The translations under genes and the position numbers were made by a program. Positions 16,720 to 27,587 of a DNA stretch of 64,000 bases are shown one piece after another. The DNA comes from Gilliamella bombi (GTDB taxonomy: Bacteria; Pseudomonadota; Gammaproteobacteria; Enterobacterales; Orbaceae): contig NZ_FMWS01000048.1 of the NCBI RefSeq assembly GCF_900103255.1, positions 815 through 64,814 on the forward strand, given 5' to 3'. Every line of letters starts with the position of its first letter. Position 1 is the first letter of the stretch. The notes under the pieces were generated by a model. That model saw nothing but the letters and a program-made list of their open reading frames with translations. It was not told where the DNA came from and did not search any database.

Positions 16720-17640
16720 TTATTTTCCCCTTTTAGCGCGTGGATGGGCTGAATCATAAACTTCAGATAAATGCGAAAAATCTAAATGCGTATAGACTTG
16801 GGTCGTTGATAAATCAGCATGCCCTAACAATTCTTGTACTGCACGCAAATCACCACTTGATTCTAGCATATGAGTTGCAAATGAATGACGTAATTTGTGA
16901 GGGTGAACATGACTGCTTAACCCTTGTTTGATTCCCCACTGAGCAAACCGTTTTTCAACATTTCGCGGTGAAATACGCTTACCCAATTTGGAAATAAATA
17001 AAGCATCATCTTGTGGTGTTAAAAAATTCCGCATTGACAACCAGTGTTTAATCCATTTGATAGATTCTCGACCTAATGGCAATTTTCGCTCTTTATTCCC
17101 CTTACCCATTACGCGAATTTCACCATCAACAAGATTCAATTCTTGACAGTTAAGACCGACTAATTCAGAAAGGCGTAACCCTGAACCATACATAACTTCA
17201 AGCATAGTTCTATCACGAACAGAAAGCGGATCATTATGATCAATATCAAGCAGTTGATTAATTTCGTCAATATCAATATTTTTGGGTAAGTGTTGACCTA
17301 ATTTTGGATTTAGCACGCCTCGAGCTGGATTAGTGGTAAGCTGCTCGTTTTTTACCATCCAATCACAAAAACTACGCAAAGCAGAAAGTCTTAATGATAA
17401 GCTTCTTGCTTGTAAGCCCGTCTGTTTGCTACGACTGATTAACAATCTAACTGCGGATGAATCCAAATTTTGCCAGTTCGAGATTTCAACTTCACTTGCC
17501 AACGAAATAAGCGCATAAAGTTGACGTCGATAATTAATCTGAGTATTTAAGCTTAGTTGCTTTTCTGACTTTAGATAATTTAAAAATTGATCAACAGGCA
17601 GCTTTAATGCCGTATTATCATTTTTATTAGGCTGCATCAT
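16720..17640 (-). CDS. xerC: tyrosine recombinase XerC
   Basis: 306 aa. XerC works with XerD at the dif site to resolve chromosome dimers. The core-binding N-terminal SAM-like domain is followed by the catalytic set: Arg156 (GSGLRLSEL), Lys180 ([10 protein letters not shown]), His248 and Arg251 (HPHKLRHSF), His274 ([10 protein letters not shown]) and nucleophile Tyr283 (QVYTHLDF). It lies between DUF484 and yigB on the same strand with spacings of 9 and 2 bases, so this is one transcription unit. Confidence 0.96.
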   Translation of the reverse strand: MMQPNKNDNTALKLPVDQFLNYLKSEKQLSLNTQINYRRQLYALISLASEVEISNWQNLDSSAVRLLISRSKQTGLQARSLSLRLSALRSFCDWMVKNEQLTTNPARGVLNPKLGQHLPKNIDIDEINQLLDIDHNDPLSVRDRTMLEVMYGSGLRLSELVGLNCQELNLVDGEIRVMGKGNKERKLPLGRESIKWIKHWLSMRNFLTPQDDALFISKLGKRISPRNVEKRFAQWGIKQGLSSHVHPHKLRHSFATHMLESSGDLRAVQELLGHADLSTTQVYTHLDFSHLSEVYDSAHPRAKRGK

Positions 17641-17649
17641 GCTATGTCC

Positions 17650-18387
17650 TTATTTTGTTCGCATAATCCATCTGCTAATTAAAATTGGTAAAATTTCACT
17701 CATTTTTTCAAGTAATAATGTACCTTGTCCTGCTTGATAATGTTCGGGATTAGCACTAGTAAACATTAAAAGCCCCAAATCACCAAATCGACCTAACAAA
17801 GATAATGCCACTGAGCCAACATAACCGTGTTCATCAGGTAATAAAAAATCAAGCTCAGTTGAATTTAATGTACCTAAATATTGTTGACTGTACTGGAAAT
17901 GTCTAACACGAATAAAATCAAATTGTGATGAATCTAAAGCTATATGATGGTAATTTGATGGCGCATTAAGCAACCATTTGTCACCAAAAAGATATAAATA
18001 AGCACCACTAAGTCCTAATGATTTAGCCCATGTGTTTAATAAAACAATAAGTTGATTTAGATCCTGTGCTTTAATTAATTCAATTTGCAGATCCATTAGC
18101 TGATTAAACAACAATTCGTTGGCACTGGCATGTTCCAATAATAATGAAATTTCGCACTCTAATTGGTTAATTTTATTGCGCTGACGCGCCATGTTCCATT
18201 CTGGTAAAGAAATCATTCCCCTGACAGGATGAGGCACTTGCATACACTCAACATACCGGGCATTTCTCATAAAAAAATCTGGATTATCAATAATATATTG
18301 ACAAACGATTTCATCATTTAATTTTAATGATGAAGACGATCGCCGAGCTTTTTTTACTCTTAAATTTTGTGTATTTTTACCAACCAT
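17650..18387 (-). CDS. yigA: DUF484 protein (YigA)
   Basis: 245 aa. The DUF484 family is found next to xerC and dapF across Gammaproteobacteria, and its role is not settled; the fold is GAF-like. Seen here: a basic N-terminus, IIDNPDFFMRN, a region with heptad character (QRNKINQLECEISLLLEHA) and a C-terminal GAF-like block (GSVALSLLGRFGDLGLLMFTSANPEHYQ). It starts 159 bases after dapF ends and precedes xerC by 9 bases. Confidence 0.88.
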   Translation of the reverse strand: MVGKNTQNLRVKKARRSSSSLKLNDEIVCQYIIDNPDFFMRNARYVECMQVPHPVRGMISLPEWNMARQRNKINQLECEISLLLEHASANELLFNQLMDLQIELIKAQDLNQLIVLLNTWAKSLGLSGAYLYLFGDKWLLNAPSNYHHIALDSSQFDFIRVRHFQYSQQYLGTLNSTELDFLLPDEHGYVGSVALSLLGRFGDLGLLMFTSANPEHYQAGQGTLLLEKMSEILPILISRWIMRTK

Positions 18388-18546
18388 AATTAGCGTCTAT
18401 TGTATTACCGTGTTATCTCATGTTTCTACTGTTTTTTTCGGTTAAAGATAAAAACTTCAATAAAATCAATACCCAACCTGAAGGTTTTTTGCCTTGTTAT
18501 TTTCTGTCAACAAGTTTTAGAATCTATTGGGAGGATGATGTTAAAG

Positions 18547-19371
18547 TTAAGTAGCAATAAAACCATCATATACATGTGTAGCAGGTCCAGTCATATAAAG
18601 TGGTTGATTTCCACCTTTCCATTCAATTAATAATTTGCCACCAGGTAAATTGACATTAACTTGTTGGTTTAATAGTCCTTGATTGATGCCTACTGCTACT
18701 GCGGCACAGGCACCAGTACCACAAGCTTGTGTTTCGCCAACCCCACGTTCAAATACACGTAAATTAATGTTATTGCGATCAATAATATGCATAAATCCAA
18801 TATTGGCACGTTCAGGAAAACGTTCATGCTGCTCTAATAATGGACCTAGTGTTGCCACTTCTGCGGTTAGAATATTATCGACTTGAACAACACAATGAGG
18901 ATTGCCCATAGATGCAACACCACATAATATAGTCTGTTCTTGTGCTCGGATTATATAAGTTTTTTCTTCTTTTATAGCTTTGAAAGGAATTTTGTTAGGT
19001 TCAAAAATAGGCTGTCCCATATTAACACGCACAGTATTATCATCATTTACGGTTAAAACAATATTGCCTTTCATGGTACTAACTTTTAACACTCGTTTTC
19101 GGCTAAGGCCTTTTAAACGAACAAAACGTGCAAAACAGCGAGCCCCATTACCACATTGCTCAACTTCAGTACCATCTGAATTAAAAATACGATAATGAAA
19201 ATCACTATCTGGTACATAAGGTGGCTCAACAATAAGAAGTTGATCAAACCCGACACCAGTATATCGATCTGCCATACGTTTAATCATTTCTGTCGAAAGA
19301 TGAACATTTTGCGTCACAGCATCAATAACCATAAAATCATTTCCGAGTCCATGCATTTTTGAAAAGTTCAT
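18547..19371 (-). CDS. dapF: diaminopimelate epimerase DapF
   Basis: 274 aa from the ATG at 19371 ([13 protein letters not shown]), preceded by AAGGT. DapF converts LL- to meso-diaminopimelate, used for peptidoglycan and as the substrate of LysA next door. The two catalytic cysteines are Cys73 in EQCGNGARC and the one in [13 protein letters not shown]. Sequence identity with the enteric enzyme is high by eye across its length. It follows lysA with about 120 bases between. Confidence 0.97.
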   Translation of the reverse strand: MNFSKMHGLGNDFMVIDAVTQNVHLSTEMIKRMADRYTGVGFDQLLIVEPPYVPDSDFHYRIFNSDGTEVEQCGNGARCFARFVRLKGLSRKRVLKVSTMKGNIVLTVNDDNTVRVNMGQPIFEPNKIPFKAIKEEKTYIIRAQEQTILCGVASMGNPHCVVQVDNILTAEVATLGPLLEQHERFPERANIGFMHIIDRNNINLRVFERGVGETQACGTGACAAVAVGINQGLLNQQVNVNLPGGKLLIEWKGGNQPLYMTGPATHVYDGFIAT

Positions 19372-19492
19372 CGCTAGTTTACCTTCTGTTGTCAAACATG
19401 TTTTTATTTTTAACTTTTAGTCTAAACTGGTTACCAACATCAACTAAAAGAGGAATGCTATTATAATTAAGCATTCAATAACCTGTTAAATA

Positions 19493-20749
19493 TTATAAAA
19501 CTACTTCACCTCGCCATAAATCATCGAAGGATTCACGCTGGCGAATTAATTTATGTTGTTTATCATCAATAAGCATCACTTCTGCTGGTCGTAAATGGCT
19601 ATTATAATTTGATGCCATACTAAAGCCATAAGCACCAGCACTACAAATTACCAACAAATCATCTTGTTTAACCGAAAGCTCACGCTGATAAGCCAACACA
19701 TCGCTAGATTCGCAAATAGGTCCCACAACATTATAGACCAAAAATTCATCACCAGTTTGTGGTTGCTTTTCAGGTAACACTCTCATCCAAGCATCGTAAA
19801 GAGCGGGACGAATTAAGTCATTCATACCTGCATCGACAATTGCAAAATGGTTATTATCTTGGTGTTTGGTATATTCCACCTTAGTAATTAGCAACCCTGA
19901 ATTAGCAACAATCGAACGCCCTGGTTCGAACAAAATTTCAATATCAGGATAATCAACTAATTTGTTCTTAAGTTCGGTTACAAGTTGCGATGCTGTTGGT
20001 GGTTGTTCGTTATCATAACAGACCCCTAAACCTCCACCTAAATCAATATGTTCAATTACAATATTATTAGATTGCAATTTATCAACTAAAGCGAGTATAC
20101 GATCGGCAGCATCAAGAAATGGTGACAATTGAGTTAATTGAGAGCCAATATGACAATCAATACCAACGATTTTAATGTTAGCTAATGAGCTTGCCTTTCG
20201 ATAAACATCTAAAGCTAACTCATAGCTAATACCAAATTTATTTTCGCGAAGACCTGTTGAAATATAAGGATGTGTTTTAGCATCCACATCAGGATTGATT
20301 CTCAATGAAATCGGTGCAATTTTACCTAATCTTTTAGCAACTTCATCAACTCGGTATAATTCAGCCTCAGATTCAACATTAAAGCACTTAATACCAACTT
20401 CAAGCGCACGTTCAATTTCAACTATTGATTTAGCTACACCTGAAAAGACAATTTTTTTAGGATCTGCTCCTGCTTTTAATACTCGTTCTAACTCACCTTG
20501 TGAAACAATATCAAAACCAGCACCCAGTTTTGCAAGTAAACTCAAAACTGCCAAATTACTATTAGCTTTAACCGCATAACAAACCAAATGTTTATTATTA
20601 ACCAAAGCATGTTCATACTCTAAAAACTGTTTACTTATGTATTCGGCCGAATAAACATATAATGGTGTACCATACTGCTTAGCAAGATCCGCTATCGCTA
20701 TCTGATTGGCAAATAAACGATTTTGTTGATAATTTAAAAAATCCATCAT
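19493..20749 (-). CDS. lysA: diaminopimelate decarboxylase LysA
   Basis: 418 aa. LysA decarboxylates meso-diaminopimelate to L-lysine with PLP. The PLP lysine is Lys61 in CYAVKANSN; GAGFDIVSQGE, HIGSQL, GGGLGV, EPGRSIV and the dimer-contact CESSDVLA motif are all in place. It sits between lptM and dapF, the order known from Pseudomonas and Haemophilus rather than Escherichia coli, where lysA is elsewhere. Pairing lysA with dapF joins the last two steps of lysine synthesis. Confidence 0.97.
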   Translation of the reverse strand: MMDFLNYQQNRLFANQIAIADLAKQYGTPLYVYSAEYISKQFLEYEHALVNNKHLVCYAVKANSNLAVLSLLAKLGAGFDIVSQGELERVLKAGADPKKIVFSGVAKSIVEIERALEVGIKCFNVESEAELYRVDEVAKRLGKIAPISLRINPDVDAKTHPYISTGLRENKFGISYELALDVYRKASSLANIKIVGIDCHIGSQLTQLSPFLDAADRILALVDKLQSNNIVIEHIDLGGGLGVCYDNEQPPTASQLVTELKNKLVDYPDIEILFEPGRSIVANSGLLITKVEYTKHQDNNHFAIVDAGMNDLIRPALYDAWMRVLPEKQPQTGDEFLVYNVVGPICESSDVLAYQRELSVKQDDLLVICSAGAYGFSMASNYNSHLRPAEVMLIDDKQHKLIRQRESFDDLWRGEVVL

Positions 20750-20767
20750 TTTATTCCATTATGCAAT

Positions 20768-20923
20768 TTAAATAAATAAATCAGATTGAATTGAAGCAGT
20801 TGTTAGTTTTGCTTGTTGCATTGCTGTTTTTTCAACTGGATGATAAAGCGGACCTTTTAATCCACATCCTACTAATACCAATGTAACAAAACAGATAGAG
20901 AGCAATTTTATAGTTGATTTCAT
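20768..20923 (-). CDS. lptM: small lipoprotein LptM (YifL)
   Basis: 51 aa. The signal peptide (MKSTIKLLSICFVTLVLVGC) ends at a lipobox cysteine, then GLKGPLYHP, the hallmark of LptM. LptM assists oxidative maturation of the LptD outer-membrane translocon. It is 18 bases upstream of lysA on the same strand and heads the run down to yigB. lptM is adjacent to dapF in enterics as well. Confidence 0.93.
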   Translation of the reverse strand: MKSTIKLLSICFVTLVLVGCGLKGPLYHPVEKTAMQQAKLTTASIQSDLFI

Positions 20924-21166
20924 ACAATATTCACATATTCTTTCCATTTTTTATAATACTATCTATATTACACGATAGGCACAATGCTGCAAAGCGCAAA
21001 TCATCATGCGGACATAAACAGATATATACAATAAGTAAATATATTAAATTAAAGGTACAAGGTTACATTCTACACATCAAGTTACTATGCAATAAACCGT
21101 TACACAATTTGTAAATATGATTCAGATTGATAATTTCAAAACTTATCAGAAAAAATCAGCTAAGTT

Positions 21167-23260
21167 TTATGCATTAATATATTTTTCACGATTTGGAAGC
21201 CAACAATCAACTAATTGTTCAGCACTTTGTGGATGGTTTTTTTGGATGTCATAAGATATATTTTGAATTTCACTAATCAAATGCTGGTCGCGAATCAAAT
21301 CAACAACTTTAAAATTAGCTGTACCCATTTGCCGAGTCCCTAAAATTTCACCACCACCACGAAGTTCAAGATCTTTTTGGGCAATAACAAATCCATCAGT
21401 ACTTTCACGCATTACCTTCATGCGTGCTTGAGCAACTTTACTTAGAGGAGCTTGATACATTAATACACAATGAGATACTGCCGTGCCACGTCCAACTCGC
21501 CCACGCAACTGATGTAACTGAGCTAAACCTAAACGTTCTGCATTTTCGATAATCATTAAACTAGCATTAGGAACATCAACACCAACTTCAATAACTGTTG
21601 TAGCAACCAGCAGTTGAATTTTTCCTGCTTTAAACTCTTGCATAACTGATTGTTTTAAATCAGACTTCATTTTACCATGCACTAACGCAATATTTAAATG
21701 CGGCAAACACATTTGCAATTCTGCAACCAGCATTTCAGCCGCTTGTGCGTCAAGTATTTCGGACTCTTCGACCAAAGTACACACCCAATAAACTTGGCGG
21801 TTTGCTAAGCAAGCTTGATTTACACGTTCAATAATTTCATCTCGGCGATTATTAGGTATTACAACTGTGTTAATTGGTGTTCTTCCTGGAGGTAATTCAT
21901 CAATAACAGAAACATCTAAATCAGCATAGACTGTCATGGCTAATGTTCTTGGAATAGGCGTTGCTGTCATAATTAATTGATGCGGATAAAGATGATCTTT
22001 AATTCCTTTTTCCCAAAGACTTAGGCGCTGATGAACACCAAATCGATGCTGTTCATCAATGATGACAAGACCTAACGAGGTGAATTCTACTTTATCAACA
22101 AATACTGCATGAGTACCAATTAACATAGTAATTTCACCCTTTTGAAGGCGTTCATAACGCTGTCGCTTATTTTTGGCGGTTAATCTTCCTGACAACCAAT
22201 CAACACTAATTCCCAACGGCTCAAACCAAGTACTAAAATTATTATAATGTTGCTCGGCTAATATTTCTGTTGGTGCCATCAAAACCACTTGGCAACCATT
22301 TTCAATTGCATTCAACGCTGCTAAAGCTGCTACTAATGTTTTACCAGAACCAACATCACCTTGAATTAATCGCATCATAGGTACTGGTTTTGCCATATCG
22401 AGATAAATCTCTTGCACAACTCGCTGTTGAGCATGGGTTGGCGTGAAAGGTAATGATGATAAAAACGGGTTAATCAAGTGTTGAGTCGGGGAAAACAAGT
22501 GTGCCTGCTGTCTTTGATTATGTTTTTTTATCATTAACATACTCAAATGATAAGCAATCAATTCCTCAAAAATAAACCGCTTAATAGCTGGGTGATCACC
22601 CGACTCCAACTGTTCAATCTCAGTATCAATGGGTGGATTGTGAATAATATTTAAAGAATCAAAAGCCGACAAAAACTGACAAGCTAGCTGTGGAGGTAAA
22701 ACTTCTTCTGAAGGATTATTTTTCAGCAAAATTAGCGCAGCCATAATTGACCGTCGAATCACAGCCTGAGTTAATCCATAAGTAGTTGAATAAATAGGTG
22801 TGTATCTTTCTTGATCATCTTCTAACGTAGTAGATTTTTCGTCTCGACTTGTTTTTAATTTAAATTGTGGATGAATTATTTCAAGATAATTTTTACCACG
22901 TTTTATTTCACCATAAGCACTGATCCACTTACCTTTAATTAGCGAAGCCTTCATGCTGGCAGTAAAATGCATAAATCGTAATATTGCAATACCAGAATCA
23001 TCTTGAACGTAACAAACTAGCATTTGTTTACGACCAAAAGCAATTTCGCTTTTAATAATAACACCTTCAATTGTCGTAAATTCACCAATATTGGCGTCAG
23101 CAATAGCGCAAGATGAAGTACGATCTTCATAACGTAAAGGGAAATGCAATAACAGATCTTTAGCGGTATAGATACCTAATGTATTGAACTTTTTTTCTAG
23201 ACTTTCACCAATTCCCGTTAGTTTTATCAACGGTAAATGGTCAAAAAAACGATTTATCAT
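21167..23260 (-). CDS. recG: ATP-dependent DNA helicase RecG
   Basis: 697 aa. RecG remodels stalled forks, Holliday junctions and R-loops. The N-terminal wedge (OB) domain is followed by the helicase core: Walker A QGDVGSGKT, the DEQH box in VIIDEQHRFG, TATPIPRTL, and the C-terminal ATTVIEVGVDVPNA and QLRGRVGRG. Length matches the family (Escherichia coli 693). It begins 5 bases after spoT ends. The trmH gene that separates spoT and recG in enterics is absent here. Confidence 0.96.
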   Translation of the reverse strand: MINRFFDHLPLIKLTGIGESLEKKFNTLGIYTAKDLLLHFPLRYEDRTSSCAIADANIGEFTTIEGVIIKSEIAFGRKQMLVCYVQDDSGIAILRFMHFTASMKASLIKGKWISAYGEIKRGKNYLEIIHPQFKLKTSRDEKSTTLEDDQERYTPIYSTTYGLTQAVIRRSIMAALILLKNNPSEEVLPPQLACQFLSAFDSLNIIHNPPIDTEIEQLESGDHPAIKRFIFEELIAYHLSMLMIKKHNQRQQAHLFSPTQHLINPFLSSLPFTPTHAQQRVVQEIYLDMAKPVPMMRLIQGDVGSGKTLVAALAALNAIENGCQVVLMAPTEILAEQHYNNFSTWFEPLGISVDWLSGRLTAKNKRQRYERLQKGEITMLIGTHAVFVDKVEFTSLGLVIIDEQHRFGVHQRLSLWEKGIKDHLYPHQLIMTATPIPRTLAMTVYADLDVSVIDELPPGRTPINTVVIPNNRRDEIIERVNQACLANRQVYWVCTLVEESEILDAQAAEMLVAELQMCLPHLNIALVHGKMKSDLKQSVMQEFKAGKIQLLVATTVIEVGVDVPNASLMIIENAERLGLAQLHQLRGRVGRGTAVSHCVLMYQAPLSKVAQARMKVMRESTDGFVIAQKDLELRGGGEILGTRQMGTANFKVVDLIRDQHLISEIQNISYDIQKNHPQSAEQLVDCWLPNREKYINA

Positions 23261-23265
23261 AATGA

Positions 23266-25380
23266 CTAATTTATATTTCGTTTAACACTTACTACATCAG
23301 GTTGTAGTAACATTTTACGAATTAATTCATTAAGTTGCTGGGTATTTTTTACTTCTATCTGTAGAATAACAGTATAAATCTGCCTATCTTTTTCTTCGGT
23401 ATTTAACCATTGCAAGCGAGTATTTTCATCATTAATAATTGACAGTATATGCGCCAAAGAACCTTGAGTATTTAAAATATCGAGCCAAATTTCAGCAACA
23501 AAACGTTGAGAAATATCCGGAGCCCATTTAAGTGAAATATATTTTTCTGGATTATTTTGATAACCAGTAACATTTCGACAAGATTCATGATGCACAATTA
23601 ACCCCTTCTCTGGACTAACATGCCCAACAATAGGATCATTAGGAATCGGATGACAACACTTAGAAAATGTAACAGAAACGCCTTCACTGCCAGTAATAAC
23701 AAGAGTTTTATTTGACTCTGATTTATTTTGCAGCAGCGCTTTATGTTCTAAACCTTTGGCAATAAAATGGCTCATAATATTACCTAATCCGATTTCGACT
23801 AAGACATCATCAAAATTGGACAATTTGGCTAACTCAACCACTCTAGCCTTTTGGCTTTCTGACAGTCCATTAATACCGCCAGATTTAACTAACGAAAGAT
23901 TCAATAAACGTCGACCCAATTCAATTGCATCTTCACGCTTAAGAGTTTTAAGCGCCTGACGAATACGCGACTTCGCTCTAGCACTAACCACAAAATTTAA
24001 CCAACTAGCATTAGGATGGCCTTCAGGAGAGGTAATAATTTCAACTGTTTGCCCACTGCTTAATGGTTGTGATAAAGGATAAGGTTTACGATCAACAATT
24101 GCGCCAATGCATTGATAACCAATATCAGAATGGACTGCATAAGCAAGATCAACTGCTGTTGCTCCTTCTGGTAATTGCACAATACGTCCTTTGGGAGTAA
24201 AAACGTAAATCTCTTTAGGAAACAAATCAGATTTAACGTTTTCGATAAATTCGAAAGAATTCCCTACGCTTTGTTGCAATTCTAACAGGCTTTGCATCCA
24301 GCGCTGAGCTTTAATTTGCGCAGTAGTATTGTTTAATTCATCAACTGCATTATACGCCCAATGAGCAGCAACACCCATTTCAGCCATTTGATCCATATCT
24401 TCGGTACGAATTTGGACTTCAACTGGTGTACCGTGAGGGCCTATTAACGATGAATGCAATGATTGGTAGCCATTTGCTTTGGGAATAGCGATATAATCTT
24501 TAAAACGATTAAGACGTGGTTTATACAAATTATGTACCAGTCCAAGAGCACGATAACAACCATCAACATCTTTTACCACAATTCTAAAAGTGTAAATATC
24601 CATGATAGAATGAAAATGTTGTTCACGTAGTTTCATCTTTTGGTAAATAACATAGATATTTTTCTCGATACCAGTAACTTCTGCATCAATATGAGCGTCA
24701 TGTAATCGCCCACGGATTTCAGACAAAATTTGTTGAATTAGCTCTTTTCGCGTATTTCGCGCTGTTTTAACGACTTTTTCAATCACTTTAGCTCGATTTG
24801 GATGCATTGCTGTAAAGCCCAAAATCTCAAGTTCTGTTTTGATGTGATTGATACCTAAACGATGAGCCAAAGGTGCGTAAATTTCAAGTGTTTCTTTAGC
24901 AATGCGACGACGTTTATCAGGTCTTAAAGCACTAAGTGTACGCATGTTATGCGTACGATCAGCAAGTTTAATTAAAATTACACGCACATCCTCAGTCATA
25001 GCAAGCACCATTTTCCGAAAATTTTCAGCTTGTGCTTCTTGCCTGTTACGGAATTTTAATTTATCAAGTTTAGAGACACCTTCGACTAAAATGGCAACAT
25101 GTTTACCAAATTTGTCAGTAATATCTTGAAAAGTGACAGGAGTGTCTTCAATAGTATCGTGTAAAAGTGCGGCAATAACTGTTTCATAATCAAGCCGCAT
25201 CTCAGCTAGATATGTTGCAACTGCAACTGGGTGAGTAATATAAGGTTCACCACTACATCGGAATTGCCCTTCATGTGCATTTTTAGCAAAAAGATAAGCA
25301 TCTTGTATCAATTCGACTTGTTTAGACGGAAGATAAGATGCTACAACCTCTTTTAAGCCATCAAAATATTGCATAAGCAA
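23266..25380 (-). CDS. spoT: bifunctional (p)ppGpp synthase/hydrolase SpoT
   Basis: 704 aa. SpoT makes and degrades the alarmone (p)ppGpp. The HD hydrolase domain is intact (AALLHDTIEDTPV, RTHNMRTL), and the synthetase domain has FKDYIAIPKANGYQSLH and VEVQIRTEDMD. A TGS domain (IYVFTPKGRIVQLPEGATA) and a C-terminal ACT domain follow. The intact HD box distinguishes it from RelA. It is 12 bases downstream of rpoZ and 5 bases upstream of recG in one transcription unit. Confidence 0.96.
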   Translation of the reverse strand: MLMQYFDGLKEVVASYLPSKQVELIQDAYLFAKNAHEGQFRCSGEPYITHPVAVATYLAEMRLDYETVIAALLHDTIEDTPVTFQDITDKFGKHVAILVEGVSKLDKLKFRNRQEAQAENFRKMVLAMTEDVRVILIKLADRTHNMRTLSALRPDKRRRIAKETLEIYAPLAHRLGINHIKTELEILGFTAMHPNRAKVIEKVVKTARNTRKELIQQILSEIRGRLHDAHIDAEVTGIEKNIYVIYQKMKLREQHFHSIMDIYTFRIVVKDVDGCYRALGLVHNLYKPRLNRFKDYIAIPKANGYQSLHSSLIGPHGTPVEVQIRTEDMDQMAEMGVAAHWAYNAVDELNNTTAQIKAQRWMQSLLELQQSVGNSFEFIENVKSDLFPKEIYVFTPKGRIVQLPEGATAVDLAYAVHSDIGYQCIGAIVDRKPYPLSQPLSSGQTVEIITSPEGHPNASWLNFVVSARAKSRIRQALKTLKREDAIELGRRLLNLSLVKSGGINGLSESQKARVVELAKLSNFDDVLVEIGLGNIMSHFIAKGLEHKALLQNKSESNKTLVITGSEGVSVTFSKCCHPIPNDPIVGHVSPEKGLIVHHESCRNVTGYQNNPEKYISLKWAPDISQRFVAEIWLDILNTQGSLAHILSIINDENTRLQWLNTEEKDRQIYTVILQIEVKNTQQLNELIRKMLLQPDVVSVKRNIN

Positions 25381-25392
25381 TTCCTGTAAAGC

Positions 25393-25683
25393 TTATTCGT
25401 ATGATGGTGTGTTTTCGAGAAGAATCGACTCATGAAGTGTTGCTCGTGTTTCTTCCTCTTTGTTTTGACGAGCTTGAAAATCAGCAATATCAAGAATCTG
25501 TTTATTAACAAGACCATCTTCAATTTCACGTAAAGCAATAACAGTTTCTTTGTCGTTCTCTTCAGGAACATGTGGTGATTTATTTTCCACTTGTAATTGA
25601 CGAGCGCGTCTCGCTGCTACAAGAACGAGATCAAAGCGATTACCAATTTTTTCTACTGCATCCTGAACAGTTACACGTGCCAT
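25393..25683 (-). CDS. rpoZ: RNA polymerase omega subunit RpoZ
   Basis: 96 aa. Omega helps assemble RNA polymerase around the beta-prime subunit and forms one ppGpp-binding site. [20 protein letters not shown] and [15 protein letters not shown] match the enteric protein almost residue for residue, followed by [15 protein letters not shown]. It heads rpoZ-spoT-recG. gmk, usually just upstream in enterics, is not here. A promoter must lie in the 150-base spacer to the SulP gene. Confidence 0.97.
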   Translation of the reverse strand: MARVTVQDAVEKIGNRFDLVLVAARRARQLQVENKSPHVPEENDKETVIALREIEDGLVNKQILDIADFQARQNKEEETRATLHESILLENTPSYE

Positions 25684-25836
25684 TTTTACCTCTAATTTTT
25701 TACTAAAATACTTTATTTGAAAGATCTAATATTGTACTTAAATTTGTAGGCGATTGTCTATATTAATATTACTTTATCTGTCAATAATTGAGAAATGTCA
25801 GATAATTAAAACAGATCCTACATATTTGATGAATAG

Positions 25837-27579
25837 TCATGATAAATGTTCAGATTCATCATCAGTTTTATTATCCATATGGCCCTTACTTTGAGCTAAC
25901 TTAACTGCAAAATAAAGATCATAAGCAAACTCGATATACTCATCATCAAGCTTAATATTCATCTGTTTAAACCAATTTTTAAGTGTTTTACGTCGACCAG
26001 ATAAAATTAGGGTAACATTTCTTACTTTTAAAGACTTCACTAATTCATCAATTCCCGACAGCACACTCACATCTTTATAAGTAAAACAAGGGATTGCATC
26101 GACAATAACATAGCTTATTGGATCACTAGACTCATCAATATAACTGATAATTCTTCGTTTAAAATAAGCGATATTGAAATAAGTTAGCGGAGAATTAAAT
26201 CGATAAATCATTGTATTACTGATCGGTTGCACATTTTGGCTTATGGAATGAATCCGACCACTTTCATCAACACCTAATAACTGATCTTTAGGTCTAAATA
26301 CTCGACGTAAAAATAAAAATAACCCCAGTAGTACTGCTAACGCCATACCAGGAATAATCCCTATAACAAGTACTGAAATAAGTGTTATCAAACTCAAATA
26401 AAAAGCATCTCGATCAAATTTAAAAAAGCGAACGATGGTTTGAAAATTAATGAGTGAAATTGAAGAATATATTAAAATAACCCCTAACACACAAGTTGGA
26501 ATATATTGTAAAGGCGAAAGGAAAAACAATACCACAATACCAATTAATATTGCTGCAATAATCGAAACCAGTTGCGTTTTACCTCCATTTGCATCATTTA
26601 CAGCCGTTCTTGATGATGTACCACTAACAACAAAGCCTTGTGATAACCCTGCTACAATATTAGCTATACCTAACGCTTTAAATTCAACATCGGCATTGGT
26701 TTCATAGTTATTTTTTGATGCAAAACTGCGTACAGTTATCATCATACTAACAAAACAGATGATAGCAATATTAAGTGAAGGAACAACTAAATCACGCATT
26801 AATCCTTTATCAAAATCAAGCCATGACTCGGTAGGAATAAAATCACTGCTAACATTACCAATAATACGAATATTAAAATATTCAAAATTAAACACCCACG
26901 AAAAAAACGTCATGACAATAACAGCTAATAAAGGAGCAGGATACAGGGGCTTTAATCGCTTTAAAGCAATTAAAATAGACAAAGTAAAAAAAGAAACTAG
27001 CGCAGTGCCTATATGGATTTCAGACAATTTAAAAGGGAAATAGACAATTCGCTCAATCAAATAAGAATAATCGTAGCTAAAACCTAAAGTTTTGGCTAAC
27101 TGATCGACCATAATGGTAATTGATATGCCATTAAGCAAACCAATTAAAATAGGCTGACTAAGTAAGTCGGCTAAAGCACCAAGATGCAACTTTCCAGCAA
27201 TGATACACCAAATGCCTATCATTATTGTTAATATAATAACTAATTGCCAGCGCAATATTGGATCATTAGCCGCTAAAGGAAACACAACCGCGGCAACCAC
27301 AGCACAAGTTGCTGTATCAGGTCCAACAATCAGTTGTTTAGAAGAACCAAAAAGCGCATACACAATTAACGGCAAAATGGTCGAATACAGTCCAGCTATA
27401 GCGCCAACACCAGTCAATTCAGCATAAGCAATTGACACAGGTAACGAAACAGCAGCAACTGATAAACCAGCCTTAATATCAAAATTAAGATATTCTCGTT
27501 TATACTGTAATAAACTGCCTAATCCAGGCATCCATGAAATTAGTTTTTGAAAAAAAGTACTGTGTAACAAACGACCCAT
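25837..27579 (-). CDS. SulP-family anion transporter with STAS domain
   Basis: 580 aa. Inner-membrane transporter with about a dozen hydrophobic segments from residue 40 to 420. The SulP signature region (SVAAVSLPVSIAYAELTGVGAIAGLYSTILP) is near the N-terminus and GTSSRTAVNDANGGKTQL is mid-protein. A cytoplasmic STAS domain follows (about 460-560; YVIVDAIPCFTYKDVSVLSGI). The family moves sulfate, bicarbonate or dicarboxylates such as succinate, and the substrate cannot be read from the sequence. It follows pmbA by 8 bases and so is probably cotranscribed with it. Confidence 0.88.
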   Translation of the reverse strand: MGRLLHSTFFQKLISWMPGLGSLLQYKREYLNFDIKAGLSVAAVSLPVSIAYAELTGVGAIAGLYSTILPLIVYALFGSSKQLIVGPDTATCAVVAAVVFPLAANDPILRWQLVIILTIMIGIWCIIAGKLHLGALADLLSQPILIGLLNGISITIMVDQLAKTLGFSYDYSYLIERIVYFPFKLSEIHIGTALVSFFTLSILIALKRLKPLYPAPLLAVIVMTFFSWVFNFEYFNIRIIGNVSSDFIPTESWLDFDKGLMRDLVVPSLNIAIICFVSMMITVRSFASKNNYETNADVEFKALGIANIVAGLSQGFVVSGTSSRTAVNDANGGKTQLVSIIAAILIGIVVLFFLSPLQYIPTCVLGVILIYSSISLINFQTIVRFFKFDRDAFYLSLITLISVLVIGIIPGMALAVLLGLFLFLRRVFRPKDQLLGVDESGRIHSISQNVQPISNTMIYRFNSPLTYFNIAYFKRRIISYIDESSDPISYVIVDAIPCFTYKDVSVLSGIDELVKSLKVRNVTLILSGRRKTLKNWFKQMNIKLDDEYIEFAYDLYFAVKLAQSKGHMDNKTDDESEHLS

Positions 27580-27587
27580 ACTAATCC